Below are positions 26,493 through 35,900 of a stretch of DNA of 64,000 nucleotides, piece by piece; positions within the stretch are counted from its first letter, which is position 1, and each line of letters begins with the position of its first letter. Below the pieces are notes generated by a model. It made no database searches. It saw only the letters and a program-made list of their open reading frames with translations, and was not told the DNA's origin. The DNA comes from Arachnia rubra (GTDB lineage Bacteria > Actinomycetota > Actinomycetes > Propionibacteriales > Propionibacteriaceae): the NCBI RefSeq assembly GCF_019973735.1, contig NZ_AP024463.1, positions 806,001 to 870,000 on the forward strand, given 5' to 3'. The translations under genes were made by a program, and so were the position numbers.

Positions 26493-29131
26493 GACCTGAA
26501 AGCATTCATTCCGGACATCGCCTCGGCTGGCCGGGGCTCGCCGTACTCTTCCTGGTGCCGTTGCTTGCCGTCGGCATGCTGCTGGGACTGGTGCGGGACA
26601 GAAACAACCAGGGGATCCACGCCGCCGTGGTCAACCACGACAAGGCCGTGACCGTGAACGGCCAGGTCCTGCCGCTGGGACGGCAGCTGGCCTCCGAGAT
26701 GGTTGCCCGGGAGGGAACCAACATCTCGTGGACCATCGCCGACGAGGAGGACGCCGCGGCAGGGTTGCGTGAGGGCCGCTACTCGGCGGTCGTGACCATC
26801 CCGGAGGGCTTCTCCGAGGCCGCGACCTCCTTCAGTAGCAACGACGCAGACATCGCCAAACAGGCGACCGTCGACGTGAGCGTCTCCGAGAACTCGCCCC
26901 TCGCCGATGCGGCCCTGGCCCATGAGATCGCGGGCCTGGCCACCGACACCATCAACTCCACCCTGACCAAGGGCTACCTGGAGAACATCTACGTGGGCTT
27001 CAACAGGGTGGGCGAGCAGTTCAAGACGGTCGTCGACGGCGCAGGCAAGCTCAATCAGGCCGGCTCCCAGCTCGCCGACGGCGCATCCAGCGCCGCGGAG
27101 AACTCCGGGAAACTGGTGGACGGGCTGGGGCAGCTGTCGACGCAGGGACAGAAGCTGGGCAGCGCCGCCAACACGCTGGCCGACGGGTCACAGCGCCTCG
27201 CGAACGGAGCGGGAACCCTGGCCAATGGCTCCCGCACCCTGGCCGGCGGCACCCAGACCTTCGCCGAGGGAATTGCCCAGCTGAACGCGCAGGCCCCGAA
27301 ACTCGTGGACGGGGTGAACAAGCTCACCGATGGGGCAACCCCACTGCTGAAGGGGATTCCCGGGTACACCTCGGGCACAGTCAGCGTCCTGGACGGGGTC
27401 AGTGAGCTGCGCGGTGGCCTGGCCCAGCTCGAGAGCAGCCTGAATGCTCAGCTCGATCCCGAGGCCATGAAGGAGGCCCAGGCCGCGCTCGGAGAGCTCG
27501 TCCCGATCCTGCGGGAGGCCCAGAGCGCCCTCAAGCAGTACGTCCCTGGGGCGGGTGACATCACCATCGAAGAGGTGCGCTCCAAGCTCGAGGCGTTCGA
27601 CGCCCAGCTCAACAAGCTCGACTCCACCTTGGCGGGCTACGCCTCCGGCGAGACGCCCCCGCCGTCGGAGCTCAAGGAGTTCTCGCAGCGGCTGGTCGGC
27701 AACTGGAAATGCCCGGTGGAGGATCCCCAGACCTGCAAGCTGCTGCGCGAGGCCTACCAACAGGGGGTCGGGGACGCCATGACCCAGGGCTTCCAGCAAG
27801 GCGCCAAGGCAGCCCTCGGCGTGCTGCAGCGAACCGACCCGAAGTCGGGCAAGACGTTGCTGGAGACCGCCCGTGGCTTCTCCCGGATGGGCCTTGGCAT
27901 GACGGAGTCGATCATCAAGCTGCGTACCTCCCTGTCCCGCGTCGTCCCCGCCGGGACCGATCCCCTGACTGCGCTGGAGAAGCTGCCGTCCCAGCTCAGC
28001 GAGCAGGCCGGGAAGCTCAGCGGCGGCGTCCAGAAACTCCGCCAGGGGGCTGACACTATCCTCACCAAGGCCGAGCCGCTTCGCACGAATGCCCAGCAGC
28101 TCAACTCCGGTTCCACGCAGCTGCTGGGTGGGCTGCAGCAGCTCAAGACCCAGACCGCTGGGTTGCCCGCCGCCACGGCCCGTCTGGCTGAGGGGTCGTC
28201 GCGGCTCGTCGCCGGCTCGTCGCAGCTGGCGGACGCCTCCGGCCGGCTGTCCTCGGGTGCGGGGGAGCTGTCCTCGGGAGCCGGGCAGCTGGCGGACGGC
28301 ACCGGCAGGTATGTGCAGGGTGTCGGTCAGGCAGCCGACGGTGCGGGGCAACTCGCCCAGGGTCTGCTGCGGCTGGGCTCCGGGGCCAGGGAACTCTCCC
28401 AGGGCCTCGGAACCTTCCACGACCAGCTCTCCCAGGCCCAGAGCCAGCTTCCCAACTACAGCGACTCCGACCGCGACAAGCTGTCCCAGGTGGTGACCTC
28501 GCCGGTGGCCAAGGATTCCAGGGTCTATGAGACGGCGATGGTGCCGCTGGCGGCACTGCTGGCGGTCGCCGCCCTGTGGCTTGGCTCCCTGCTGTCCTGG
28601 AGCTTCGCCCGTCCCGTCCCATCCGACCTGGTCGCGTCCTCCCGCTCCAGCATGGCGTTGTGGCTGCGTACCTTCTGGCCGGTGGCCTCACTCGGGGCGG
28701 TGCAGGGCCTGCTGTTCGGCTGGGCGGTGGGCATGGCGCTCAGCCTCCCGTTGGGGAACACCATCGGCGCGGCAGCGCTGCTGGCCGTGGTCGGGGTGAG
28801 TTTCGCCGCCGGCAACCATGCGCTGACCGGCTGGCTCGGCAACGTGGGACGTGGCATCTCGGTGCTGGCGCTGGTGGCCACCGTCGCCCTCGGCTTGACG
28901 TCGGCCGTGCCCGGCTGGGTCGGGAGCATTGCGGGGATCTCACCCTTGCAGAACGGCCTGCTGCTGGTGCGCACCTTCCTGGCCGGCGGCTCCGGCCTGG
29001 TGGCGCTCGCCGGGGCAGCCCTGTTGTTCGGGGTGATCGCCCTCAACCTGTCCTACCTGGCCATCGCATCCAGGCGCAGCCTGACCCCGGACCAGTTCCG
29101 CAGCCGCATCGTCAAACCGCTCGCCGGCTGA
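26489..29131 (+). CDS. YhgE/Pip domain membrane protein
   Basis: 880 residues: one N-terminal helix (about 11-30), a very long extracytoplasmic region, and six C-terminal helices (about 672-870) of the ABC-2 permease fold. The external region contains two blocks (about 185-275 and 545-650) of repeated LADGSxxLAxG-like units, which should form long helical rods. This is the pattern of YhgE/Pip proteins (phage infection protein, ESAT-6-type EsaA relatives). It overlaps the MMPL gene by 4 bp, so the two are translationally coupled and probably form one envelope complex. TetR control is inferred. Confidence 0.88.
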   Translation: MRPESIHSGHRLGWPGLAVLFLVPLLAVGMLLGLVRDRNNQGIHAAVVNHDKAVTVNGQVLPLGRQLASEMVAREGTNISWTIADEEDAAAGLREGRYSAVVTIPEGFSEAATSFSSNDADIAKQATVDVSVSENSPLADAALAHEIAGLATDTINSTLTKGYLENIYVGFNRVGEQFKTVVDGAGKLNQAGSQLADGASSAAENSGKLVDGLGQLSTQGQKLGSAANTLADGSQRLANGAGTLANGSRTLAGGTQTFAEGIAQLNAQAPKLVDGVNKLTDGATPLLKGIPGYTSGTVSVLDGVSELRGGLAQLESSLNAQLDPEAMKEAQAALGELVPILREAQSALKQYVPGAGDITIEEVRSKLEAFDAQLNKLDSTLAGYASGETPPPSELKEFSQRLVGNWKCPVEDPQTCKLLREAYQQGVGDAMTQGFQQGAKAALGVLQRTDPKSGKTLLETARGFSRMGLGMTESIIKLRTSLSRVVPAGTDPLTALEKLPSQLSEQAGKLSGGVQKLRQGADTILTKAEPLRTNAQQLNSGSTQLLGGLQQLKTQTAGLPAATARLAEGSSRLVAGSSQLADASGRLSSGAGELSSGAGQLADGTGRYVQGVGQAADGAGQLAQGLLRLGSGARELSQGLGTFHDQLSQAQSQLPNYSDSDRDKLSQVVTSPVAKDSRVYETAMVPLAALLAVAALWLGSLLSWSFARPVPSDLVASSRSSMALWLRTFWPVASLGAVQGLLFGWAVGMALSLPLGNTIGAAALLAVVGVSFAAGNHALTGWLGNVGRGISVLALVATVALGLTSAVPGWVGSIAGISPLQNGLLLVRTFLAGGSGLVALAGAALLFGVIALNLSYLAIASRRSLTPDQFRSRIVKPLAG

Positions 29132-29144
29132 GTCGTTCCCGGGT

Positions 29145-29179
29145 CCCGCACGGCCCGCCCATCCGGGCAGCCGTGCGGG
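29145..29179 (+). terminator. Hairpin after the YhgE/Pip gene
   Basis: CCCGCACGGC (29145-29154) pairs perfectly with GCCGTGCGGG (29170-29179). There is no T-tract, as often in high-GC genomes. Confidence 0.55.
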
Positions 29180-29226
29180 GCCGCCGGAGGCGCGCATCAA
29201 GGCGCGCGCATTTTGCTTACAGAATC

Positions 29227-29242
29227 GCGCATGAAAGTGCGC
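29227..29242. promoter_or_regulatory. Possible operator upstream of glpF
   Basis: GCGCA-TGAAAG-TGCGC is an inverted repeat; two further GCGCGCAT-type words lie at 29189-29210. The cluster of GCGCA words in the 259-bp leader of glpF suggests binding by a glycerol regulator, but which one is unknown. Confidence 0.35.
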
Positions 29243-29391
29243 AGGTCTTGCGTTTTACCTAGTGAGAGCGGTTGGATTTGTCTGTCCGACTGACTCGGAC
29301 AAGGGCGAGGCACCCGCTTCGCCCATTCCCCCGCAACACGGGCGCCGCCTCGGCGCCGCCCATGACAAAGCAGTCAGAACTGGAGTAGAGA

Positions 29392-30156
29392 ATGTTCGCC
29401 TTCTTCCTCTCGGAAGCAGTCGGTTCGATGCTGTTGATCCTGCTGGGCTGCGGCGTGGTCGCCAATACCGCGCTGGCCAAGTCCAAGGGACACGGAACCG
29501 GCTTCCTCTTCGTGAACTGGGGGTGGGGCCTGGCCGTCTTCGTGGGCGTGCTGGTCTCCGCCAAATCCGGTGGTCACCTAAACCCGGCCGTTACCATCGG
29601 CCTGGTCATCAACGACATCGCCCAGGGCAAGACCCCCATGGACGCCAGCACGGTGATGGCCTACCTCGGCGGCCAGTTCGTCGGCTCGCTGCTGGGCGCC
29701 TTCCTCTGCTGGGTGGCCTACAAGCAGCACTTCGACGAGGAGACCGACCAGGCCGCCCAGCTCGGCGTCTTCGCCACCGGGCCCGCCATCCGCAACCCCC
29801 TGTTCAACCTCCTGACCGAGATCATCGCCACCTTCGTGCTGGTCTTCGTGGTCATCGCCGCTGGTCTCTACACCACCAACGCCAAGGGAGATGCCGTCAA
29901 CCTCGGCTGGCTTGGCGCGCTGGGCGTCGCCCTGCTGATCGTCGTGATCGGCACCGGTCTCGGCGGTCCCACCGGCTATGCCATCAACCCCACCAGGGAT
30001 TTGTGTCCCCGCATCATGCATGCGATCCTTCCCATCAAGGGCAAGGGCGGCTCCGACTGGGGCTATGCCTGGATCCCGGTTGTGGGTCCCCTCATCGGTG
30101 GCGTGCTTGCGGGTCTGCTGGCCACCCCGTTGCTGGCGGCACCGCTGCTTCCCTGA
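29392..30156 (+). CDS. glpF: Glycerol uptake facilitator (aquaglyceroporin)
   Basis: Lets glycerol diffuse across the membrane. 254 residues with six helices and two half-helices. The first pore motif is GGHLNPAVT; the second is AINPTRDLCPR, i.e. NPT in place of the usual NPA. The Arg-Asp pair after it is the mark of glycerol-conducting rather than water-only channels. It lies 48 bp before glpK and is surely cotranscribed. ATG 29392 is preceded by a GGAGTAGAG site. Confidence 0.92.
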   Translation: MFAFFLSEAVGSMLLILLGCGVVANTALAKSKGHGTGFLFVNWGWGLAVFVGVLVSAKSGGHLNPAVTIGLVINDIAQGKTPMDASTVMAYLGGQFVGSLLGAFLCWVAYKQHFDEETDQAAQLGVFATGPAIRNPLFNLLTEIIATFVLVFVVIAAGLYTTNAKGDAVNLGWLGALGVALLIVVIGTGLGGPTGYAINPTRDLCPRIMHAILPIKGKGGSDWGYAWIPVVGPLIGGVLAGLLATPLLAAPLLP

Positions 30157-30204
30157 CCAACTCAGCCTCGAGTGATCCCGGGCATCTCACGAAGGAGTGA
30201 CCAC

Positions 30205-31728
30205 ATGACAGAAACCAAGTACGTGCTCGCCATCGACCAGGGAACCACCTCGTCGCGTGCGATCATCTTCGATCACGGCGGCCACATCGTCGCGGTCGGG
30301 CAGAAAGAACACGAGCAGATCTTCCCCCGCGCCGGCTGGGTGGAGCACGATGCCGTGGAGATCTGGGACAACGTCCGTGAGGTCGTCGCTCAGGCTCTCG
30401 CCAAGGCGCAGCTCAACAAGAAGGACCTGTCGGCTGTCGGCATCACCAACCAGCGTGAGACCACCCTGGTCTGGGACAGGAACACCGGCGAGCCGGTCTA
30501 CAACGCCATCGTCTGGCAGGACACCCGCACTCAGAAGATCGTCGAGGAGCTCGGCGGCGAGGCTGGCGCGGACAAGTACAAGGCCGCCGTTGGCCTGCCC
30601 CTGGCCACCTACTTCTCCGGTCCCAAGGTCAAATGGATCCTCGACAACGTCGAGGGCGCCCGGGAACGCGCCGAGGCCGGTGACCTGGTGATGGGCACCA
30701 TGGACACCTGGGTGCTGTGGAACCTCACGGGCGGGGTCAACGGCGGCGTGCACGTCACCGATGTCACCAACGCGTCCCGCACCATGCTGATGGACCTGAA
30801 GACCCTCGACTGGGATCCCGCCATCGCCGCGGATATGACCATCCCGATGTCCATGCTGCCGAAGATCAAGTCATCGGCGGAGGTCTACGGCGTAGGCCGT
30901 GAGCAGGGTCTCCTGGCAGGCATCCCGATAGCCGGCATCCTCGGCGACCAGCAGGCCGCCACCTTCGGACAGGCCTGCTTCGAGCGGGGAATGGCGAAGA
31001 ACACCTACGGCACCGGCTGTTTCATGTTGATGAACACCGGCGAGGAGATCGTCCCCTCCAAGAACGGGCTGCTGACCACGCTGTGCTACAAGATCGGCGA
31101 CACCAAGCCCGTCTACGCGCTGGAGGGATCCATCGCGGTGACGGGGTCGCTGGTGCAGTGGCTGCGCGACAACCTGCGGATGTTCGACTCGGCACCTGAG
31201 GTCGAGGCCCTGGCGGCCACCGTTGAGGACAACGGCGGCGCCTACATCGTGCCGGCATTCTCGGGCCTGTTCGCCCCGTACTGGCGGGCTGACGCCCGCG
31301 GTGCGCTGGTGGGCCTGACCCGCTACGTCAACCGCGGGCACATTGCCCGTGCGGTCCTGGAGGCCACCGCCTTCCAGACCCGCGAGGTGCTGGACGCGAT
31401 GGAGGCTGACTCGGGTGTGAAGCTGACGGAGCTGAAGGTCGATGGCGGCATGACCGCCAACGAGACCCTGATGCAGTTCCAGGCCGACCAGCTCGGGGTG
31501 GACGTGGTGCGTCCCGTGGTCGCGGAGACCACGGCGCTCGGGGCCGCCTATGCCGCCGGCATCGCTGTTGGGTACTGGAGCGGGGAGCAGGACGTCATCG
31601 ACAACTGGGCGGAGGACAAGCGCTGGGCCCCGGAGATGGACCAGGCTGAGCGTGATCGCCTGTACCGCAACTGGAAGAAGGCCGTCACCAAGACCTTCGA
31701 CTGGGTGGATGACGACGTGACCGAGTGA
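30205..31728 (+). CDS. glpK: Glycerol kinase
   Basis: Phosphorylates glycerol to sn-glycerol-3-phosphate, the substrate of GlpD. 507 residues, the usual length for the FGGY family. Phosphate-binding segment [15 protein letters not shown] at the N-terminus, the active site [16 protein letters not shown], and the second FGGY signature around [20 protein letters not shown] (residues about 410-430). ATG 30205 has GAAGGAG at 30191-30197, so the frame opening at 30172 is not used. Confidence 0.96.
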   Translation: MTETKYVLAIDQGTTSSRAIIFDHGGHIVAVGQKEHEQIFPRAGWVEHDAVEIWDNVREVVAQALAKAQLNKKDLSAVGITNQRETTLVWDRNTGEPVYNAIVWQDTRTQKIVEELGGEAGADKYKAAVGLPLATYFSGPKVKWILDNVEGARERAEAGDLVMGTMDTWVLWNLTGGVNGGVHVTDVTNASRTMLMDLKTLDWDPAIAADMTIPMSMLPKIKSSAEVYGVGREQGLLAGIPIAGILGDQQAATFGQACFERGMAKNTYGTGCFMLMNTGEEIVPSKNGLLTTLCYKIGDTKPVYALEGSIAVTGSLVQWLRDNLRMFDSAPEVEALAATVEDNGGAYIVPAFSGLFAPYWRADARGALVGLTRYVNRGHIARAVLEATAFQTREVLDAMEADSGVKLTELKVDGGMTANETLMQFQADQLGVDVVRPVVAETTALGAAYAAGIAVGYWSGEQDVIDNWAEDKRWAPEMDQAERDRLYRNWKKAVTKTFDWVDDDVTE

Positions 31729-31762
31729 GTCGAGTACAGTGAGTCAGGTGAACTGACTCGTC

Positions 31763-31797
31763 AAGGTGGGCCGCCGATCTGATCTGCGGCCCACCTT
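31763..31797 (+). terminator. Terminator of glpFK
   Basis: AAGGTGGGCCGC (31763-31774) pairs perfectly with GCGGCCCACCTT (31786-31797) around an 11-nt loop, followed by TCG. A clear end to the glycerol operon. Confidence 0.8.
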
Positions 31798-32489
31798 TCG
31801 TCAGTGGGGGGGATCCCGCCCATAGTATGGTGCCGGAACTGGCGGCATCCAGGTGCCATCATGGTGGGTGGTGGAACGGGGACGCGCAGGCGCACACCGG
31901 CGACGAGCGATGAGGCCCGCAAAGGATGAAGGCCTGCCAGGCCAGTTGGTCCCTGAATCTGCCGAAGACCAGTGGTAACTTTCCGCCACAGGTTTTGCTA
32001 GAAAGTTAGCGTTGTGTTGCCTATTGTCCCGGTGCACAATAGGCAAGGTGTTTCCTTGGCAGATTCCAGCATAGTTTCCCCCAATGCTGACAAAATGCCT
32101 TTGACAAGGAGTTTTGCTGTCAGGTGAAAATCTGACGGGGTCTGTCTTTTATTTGGCATATCGGTTCCACGGCAAGACGATGGTTGATATGCTTCCCTCG
32201 TGAGAGATGCTGTTTTCCCGGTGAAAAGACAATCCTATGCTTGACGATCGTCCTGAGGTCTGGTGGGCTTTCTGGTATGGCGGGGCGTGTGGCGGATGCC
32301 GCCGACCTCGGTTAGCTGCCTGTCCTTGTCGTCGTGATGAACCGTGCGGTGCCGCCGGCTGACGCCGGGCACTGCTGGGATCAATGTTGACGTGGGTGGG
32401 TTTTCCCTTCGCCTGGCGCCCGGCTGCTGGTGCGGGAAAGCCGCATTCTAGACCGAATTGTTGAACCATATTCCTAATGAAGGAACATT
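31798..32489. other. Long intergenic leader region before the NRPS locus
   Basis: 692 bp with no gene I can support and with lower GC than the flanks from about 31980 to 32260. It contains a perfect hairpin (32017-32046, listed separately), a second inverted pair CAGCAT/ATGCTG (32067-32091) and short repeats of CTGTCAG/CTGACGG (32117-32140). Such dense small symmetry suggests regulator sites or an RNA leader controlling the NRPS operon. Confidence 0.5.
32017..32046. promoter_or_regulatory. Perfect inverted repeat in the NRPS upstream region
   Basis: TTGCCTATTGT and ACAATAGGCAA are exact inverted copies with an 8-bp centre. No T-tract follows on either strand, so a protein operator is more likely than a terminator. 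Confidence 0.5.
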
Positions 32490-32693
32490 ATGAATCCATT
32501 TGATGACACATCTGCTGATTTCCTGATCCTTGTTAATTTAGAGAATCAGCATTCCTTATGGCCTGTGTTCGCTGATATCCCGCATGGCTGGAGACAGGTT
32601 GCAGGTCCGCTCCCACACGGGGAGGCGATGGCCTGGGTCGATGAAAACTGGACTGATATGCGACCCGCCTCGCTCATAGCCGCGATGGATTAG
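32490..32693 (+). CDS. MbtH-like NRPS accessory protein
   Basis: A 67-residue protein with the family signature: NLENQHSLWP, then PHGWRQVAG, then WVDENWTDMRPASL. MbtH-like proteins bind adenylation domains and are needed for their folding or activity. It stands 273 bp upstream of the first NRPS, so it is the natural partner of the three adenylation domains there. The usual Cys-Leu before the last motif is replaced by Met-Ala (EAMAWV). ATG 32490 follows GAAGGA. Confidence 0.95.
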   Translation: MNPFDDTSADFLILVNLENQHSLWPVFADIPHGWRQVAGPLPHGEAMAWVDENWTDMRPASLIAAMD

Positions 32694-32966
32694 GGCAGCT
32701 GGGCGCTGTTGCCCGGTCGTCTACGTCTTATTACCGTTTTATGAACTGCATCAGTGGATTGTGGGGGCGCCGTAATAATGCAGGTTCCCCTCCCTGGTGA
32801 GGTGGCTGTTGCGCTATCTCACGCCCGAAGGCCTCTTCCGGCTGAAGCGCCGGATCTTCTCTGTGGCTTTTCAGCACGCCGGTGACGACCAATCGGATCA
32901 CCTGTCAGTCGTGTCTGAGACGTGCCCCACCTGCTGATCGGACCAATGCCTGAGGAAATGATCACC

Positions 32967-35900
32967 ATGACCCTGACTCATTCATCCAGTGCCTCGCGGC
33001 GACTCGGTGTGGGTTCCGCTGCCGGGAGCCGCAAGGAATGCCTCAGCCGGGCTTCGAGGGAGTCGCTCGACTTCTGGCGTGAGGCGCTGGACGGCATTCC
33101 CGCCGCCATCGACCTACCGGCCACGCACCCCCGGGGTGCGGAACGCACCGGGCGGCGTGGACAAGTGCCCGTCGAGATCAGCGCCGACCTGCATTCCCGG
33201 CTCGATGCGCTCGCCCAGCGGGCCGGCACCTGCCTGTTCACGGTGCTCCAGGCCGGGCTCTGTGCCCTGCTGCACCGTCTCGGCGCCGGCGATGACATCC
33301 CGGTGGGCGTGATACCCCCTGGTGGCGATCCGGGCTCTTTGCGCGACGCGGTCGTCCTGCGTGCGGATCTCTCCGGCAATCCGGCTTTCGAAGAGCTGCT
33401 GCGCAGAGTGGGGGAGGCCGGCCAGGCCGCCTTCAGGCACCAGGAGGTCCTGCTTGACGCCGTCGTGGAGGAGCTTCAGCCCGCCCGGGTCCCGGGCTGC
33501 CACCCGCTCTTCCAGGTCGCACTGGCCCTGACGGCCGCCGGTGCTCTGGGCGCTGGTAGCAACGGATCCGTCTCCGCCACCCCCGCCGAGGCCGGTCCGC
33601 CTAGCGTCGACCTTGCCCTGACGTTCACAGAGCACCTCTCGGCAGGCGTCCCGGCCGGCCTGACCGGTGTCCTCGAGTTCGCCGCTGACCTGTGGACGGA
33701 CACGGAGGCGGCCGCGATCGGCCGCCGGCTGGTGCGGCTGCTCGGCGACGTCGCCACCGATCCGGGGCTGCGGCTCTCGGACATGATCGTCCTGCTGCCT
33801 GAGGAGATGGCAACGGCACGCGAGTCCGGGCCTATGGGCCCTGCCCCCGCAACGCTCCCGGAGCTGTTCCGCGCCCAGGTGGCCAGCGGCCCGCGGCGCA
33901 TAGCGGTGGAATGTGGTGACGAGTCGATCTCCTTCGTGGAGCTGGACCGCCTCTCGGACCGGTGGGCGGCGCTTCTCGCCGAGACCGGGATCGAGCCGGA
34001 GGACGTCGTGGCCTGCTGCCTGGAGCGATCGGTCCTGTCCATCGTGATGTTGCTCGCGGTGATGAAGGCCGGGGCCATCTGGCAGCCGATCGATCCCAGC
34101 TACCCGGATGGGCGGATCTCCTTCCTGGTGGCTGACTCCGGGGCCCGGCTCGTGGTGTGCGCGACCCAGGATGCTGGGCGCTTCACGGTGCCGGTCCTGC
34201 TCGTCGACGACGCGGACATCGAGCAGCGGCTCGTCGCCGCGCCGCCAGCCCCCAGCGTCTTGCAGGATGTCCGCCGCGGTGCCTACCTGATCCACACCTC
34301 CGGCTCCACCGGGCGGCCCAAGGGGGTGCTGGTCACACATGAGGGCCTGGCGGCCCTGGGAGCCGAACACCGGGAGCGCCTTGGTGTTGGGCCAGGCAGC
34401 GTCTCGCTCCAGTTCAGCTCACATAGTTTCGACGGATCAGTCTGCGAGATGACCCAGTGCCTGCTCGCGGGGGCGACCATGCTCATGGTGCCCGAGCGGG
34501 CCCGCTCCCTCGACGGTGACTTCCTCGAGCTCCTGTCGCGGGTCAGCCATGCGATCCTCACCCCGTCCACCGTGATGGCGATCGGGACGGAGCACCTCCC
34601 CGACGGGCTGGGACTCGTGGTGGCCGGCGAGGTCTTTAACCCGCAGCTCGCCAGTGAGGCCGCTGATCGGCTGCGTCTGTTCAACGGGTACGGGCCCACG
34701 GAGACCACGATCTACGTCACCCATCGCCGGGTCACTCCGGAGGACCAGGACCCGGTCCCGATCGGGCGGCCCTCTCTCGGGAAGGTGGTCTGCGTCCTCG
34801 ACCAGTGGTTTCGCCCAGTTCCGGACGGCAGCGTCGGCGAGCTCTACGTAGGCGGGCCGTCCTTGGCCCGGGGCTACCTGGGACGTCCCGGAATGACCGC
34901 GTCCCGTTTCATCGCGGACCCCGCCGGAGGTGGCGGCCGGCTGTACCGCACAGGCGATCTCGTCCGCCGCGGAGCTGACGGTGAGCTGCGCTTCGTCGGA
35001 CGTGCCGACGACCAGGTGGAGATCCGGGGCTTCCGCGTCGAACTGGATGAGGTCGTCTCGGCGCTGCTGGCGGTTCCCGGGGTGAGCGCGGCTGTCGCCC
35101 GGCCGCACCGCACCGCCGTGGGCGACAGCCTGCTGGCCTGGGTCACCCCGGCCAACATCGATCCCGGTGAGGTCCGCGCCGCTGTCTCCCGGCAGCTTCC
35201 CGCCTACATGGTGCCCTCCGCGATCATCCCGCTCGGCGAGTTCCCCCTAACGTCGAGCGGCAAAGTAGACGCCGCGGCCCTGCCCATTCGTGGCCTCACC
35301 CCAGCTGACCAGGACGGTCAGGCCCGCACGCCTGCCCAGGAACAGGTGTGCGCCGCCTTCGCGGAGGCCCTGGGGCTGCCGGACGTGGGTGTGGACGCCG
35401 ACTTCTTCGCGTCGGGTGGGCATTCGCTGCTGGCGGCCAGGGTCGTCTCGCTACTGGGTGGTGCTGCCTCCGGGGTACGGCTGCGTGACGTCTTCGAGGC
35501 GCGTACGCCGCGCGAACTCGCGGGTCGGCTGCGTCACGACGAGGCCGCGCCGGTCCCCGTCCGCAGTGTGACGCGCGTCGAGCCCCGGCCCGCCCGGGTG
35601 CGGGCCTCGTTCGCGCAACAGCGGCTGTGGACGGTGAACCAGCTGGACGGCCCCTCAGCGGCCTACAACATTCCGCTGGCCGTCCGGGCAACCGGCCCGC
35701 TCGACGTGTCGGCCCTGGGTCTCGCGTTGCAGGACGTGGTCCGGCGCCATGAGGCATTGCGTACGGTGCTGGTGTCCGTCGACGGCGAACCACTGCAGGT
35801 GGTGCGTGACGTTCCCGTGGCCGAGATGCTCATGACGACCCTCGACGCGCGGTGGCTCCCGGCCCAGGAGCAGGAGGAACTCGTCCACCGCCAGGCTGCG

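Noticed and set aside
27050..28400. Repeated GGCTCC/GCCGACGG words inside the YhgE/Pip gene
   Set aside because: They reflect the protein's repeated LADG units in its rod region.
31801..32046. Minus-strand frame of 81 codons after glpK
   Set aside because: It overlaps the terminator region and hairpin, has an odd composition and no ribosome site.
32237..32362. A 41-codon plus-strand frame rich in Cys and Trp upstream of mbtH
   Set aside because: No good ribosome site and no homology visible; in this region a frame of this length is expected by chance.
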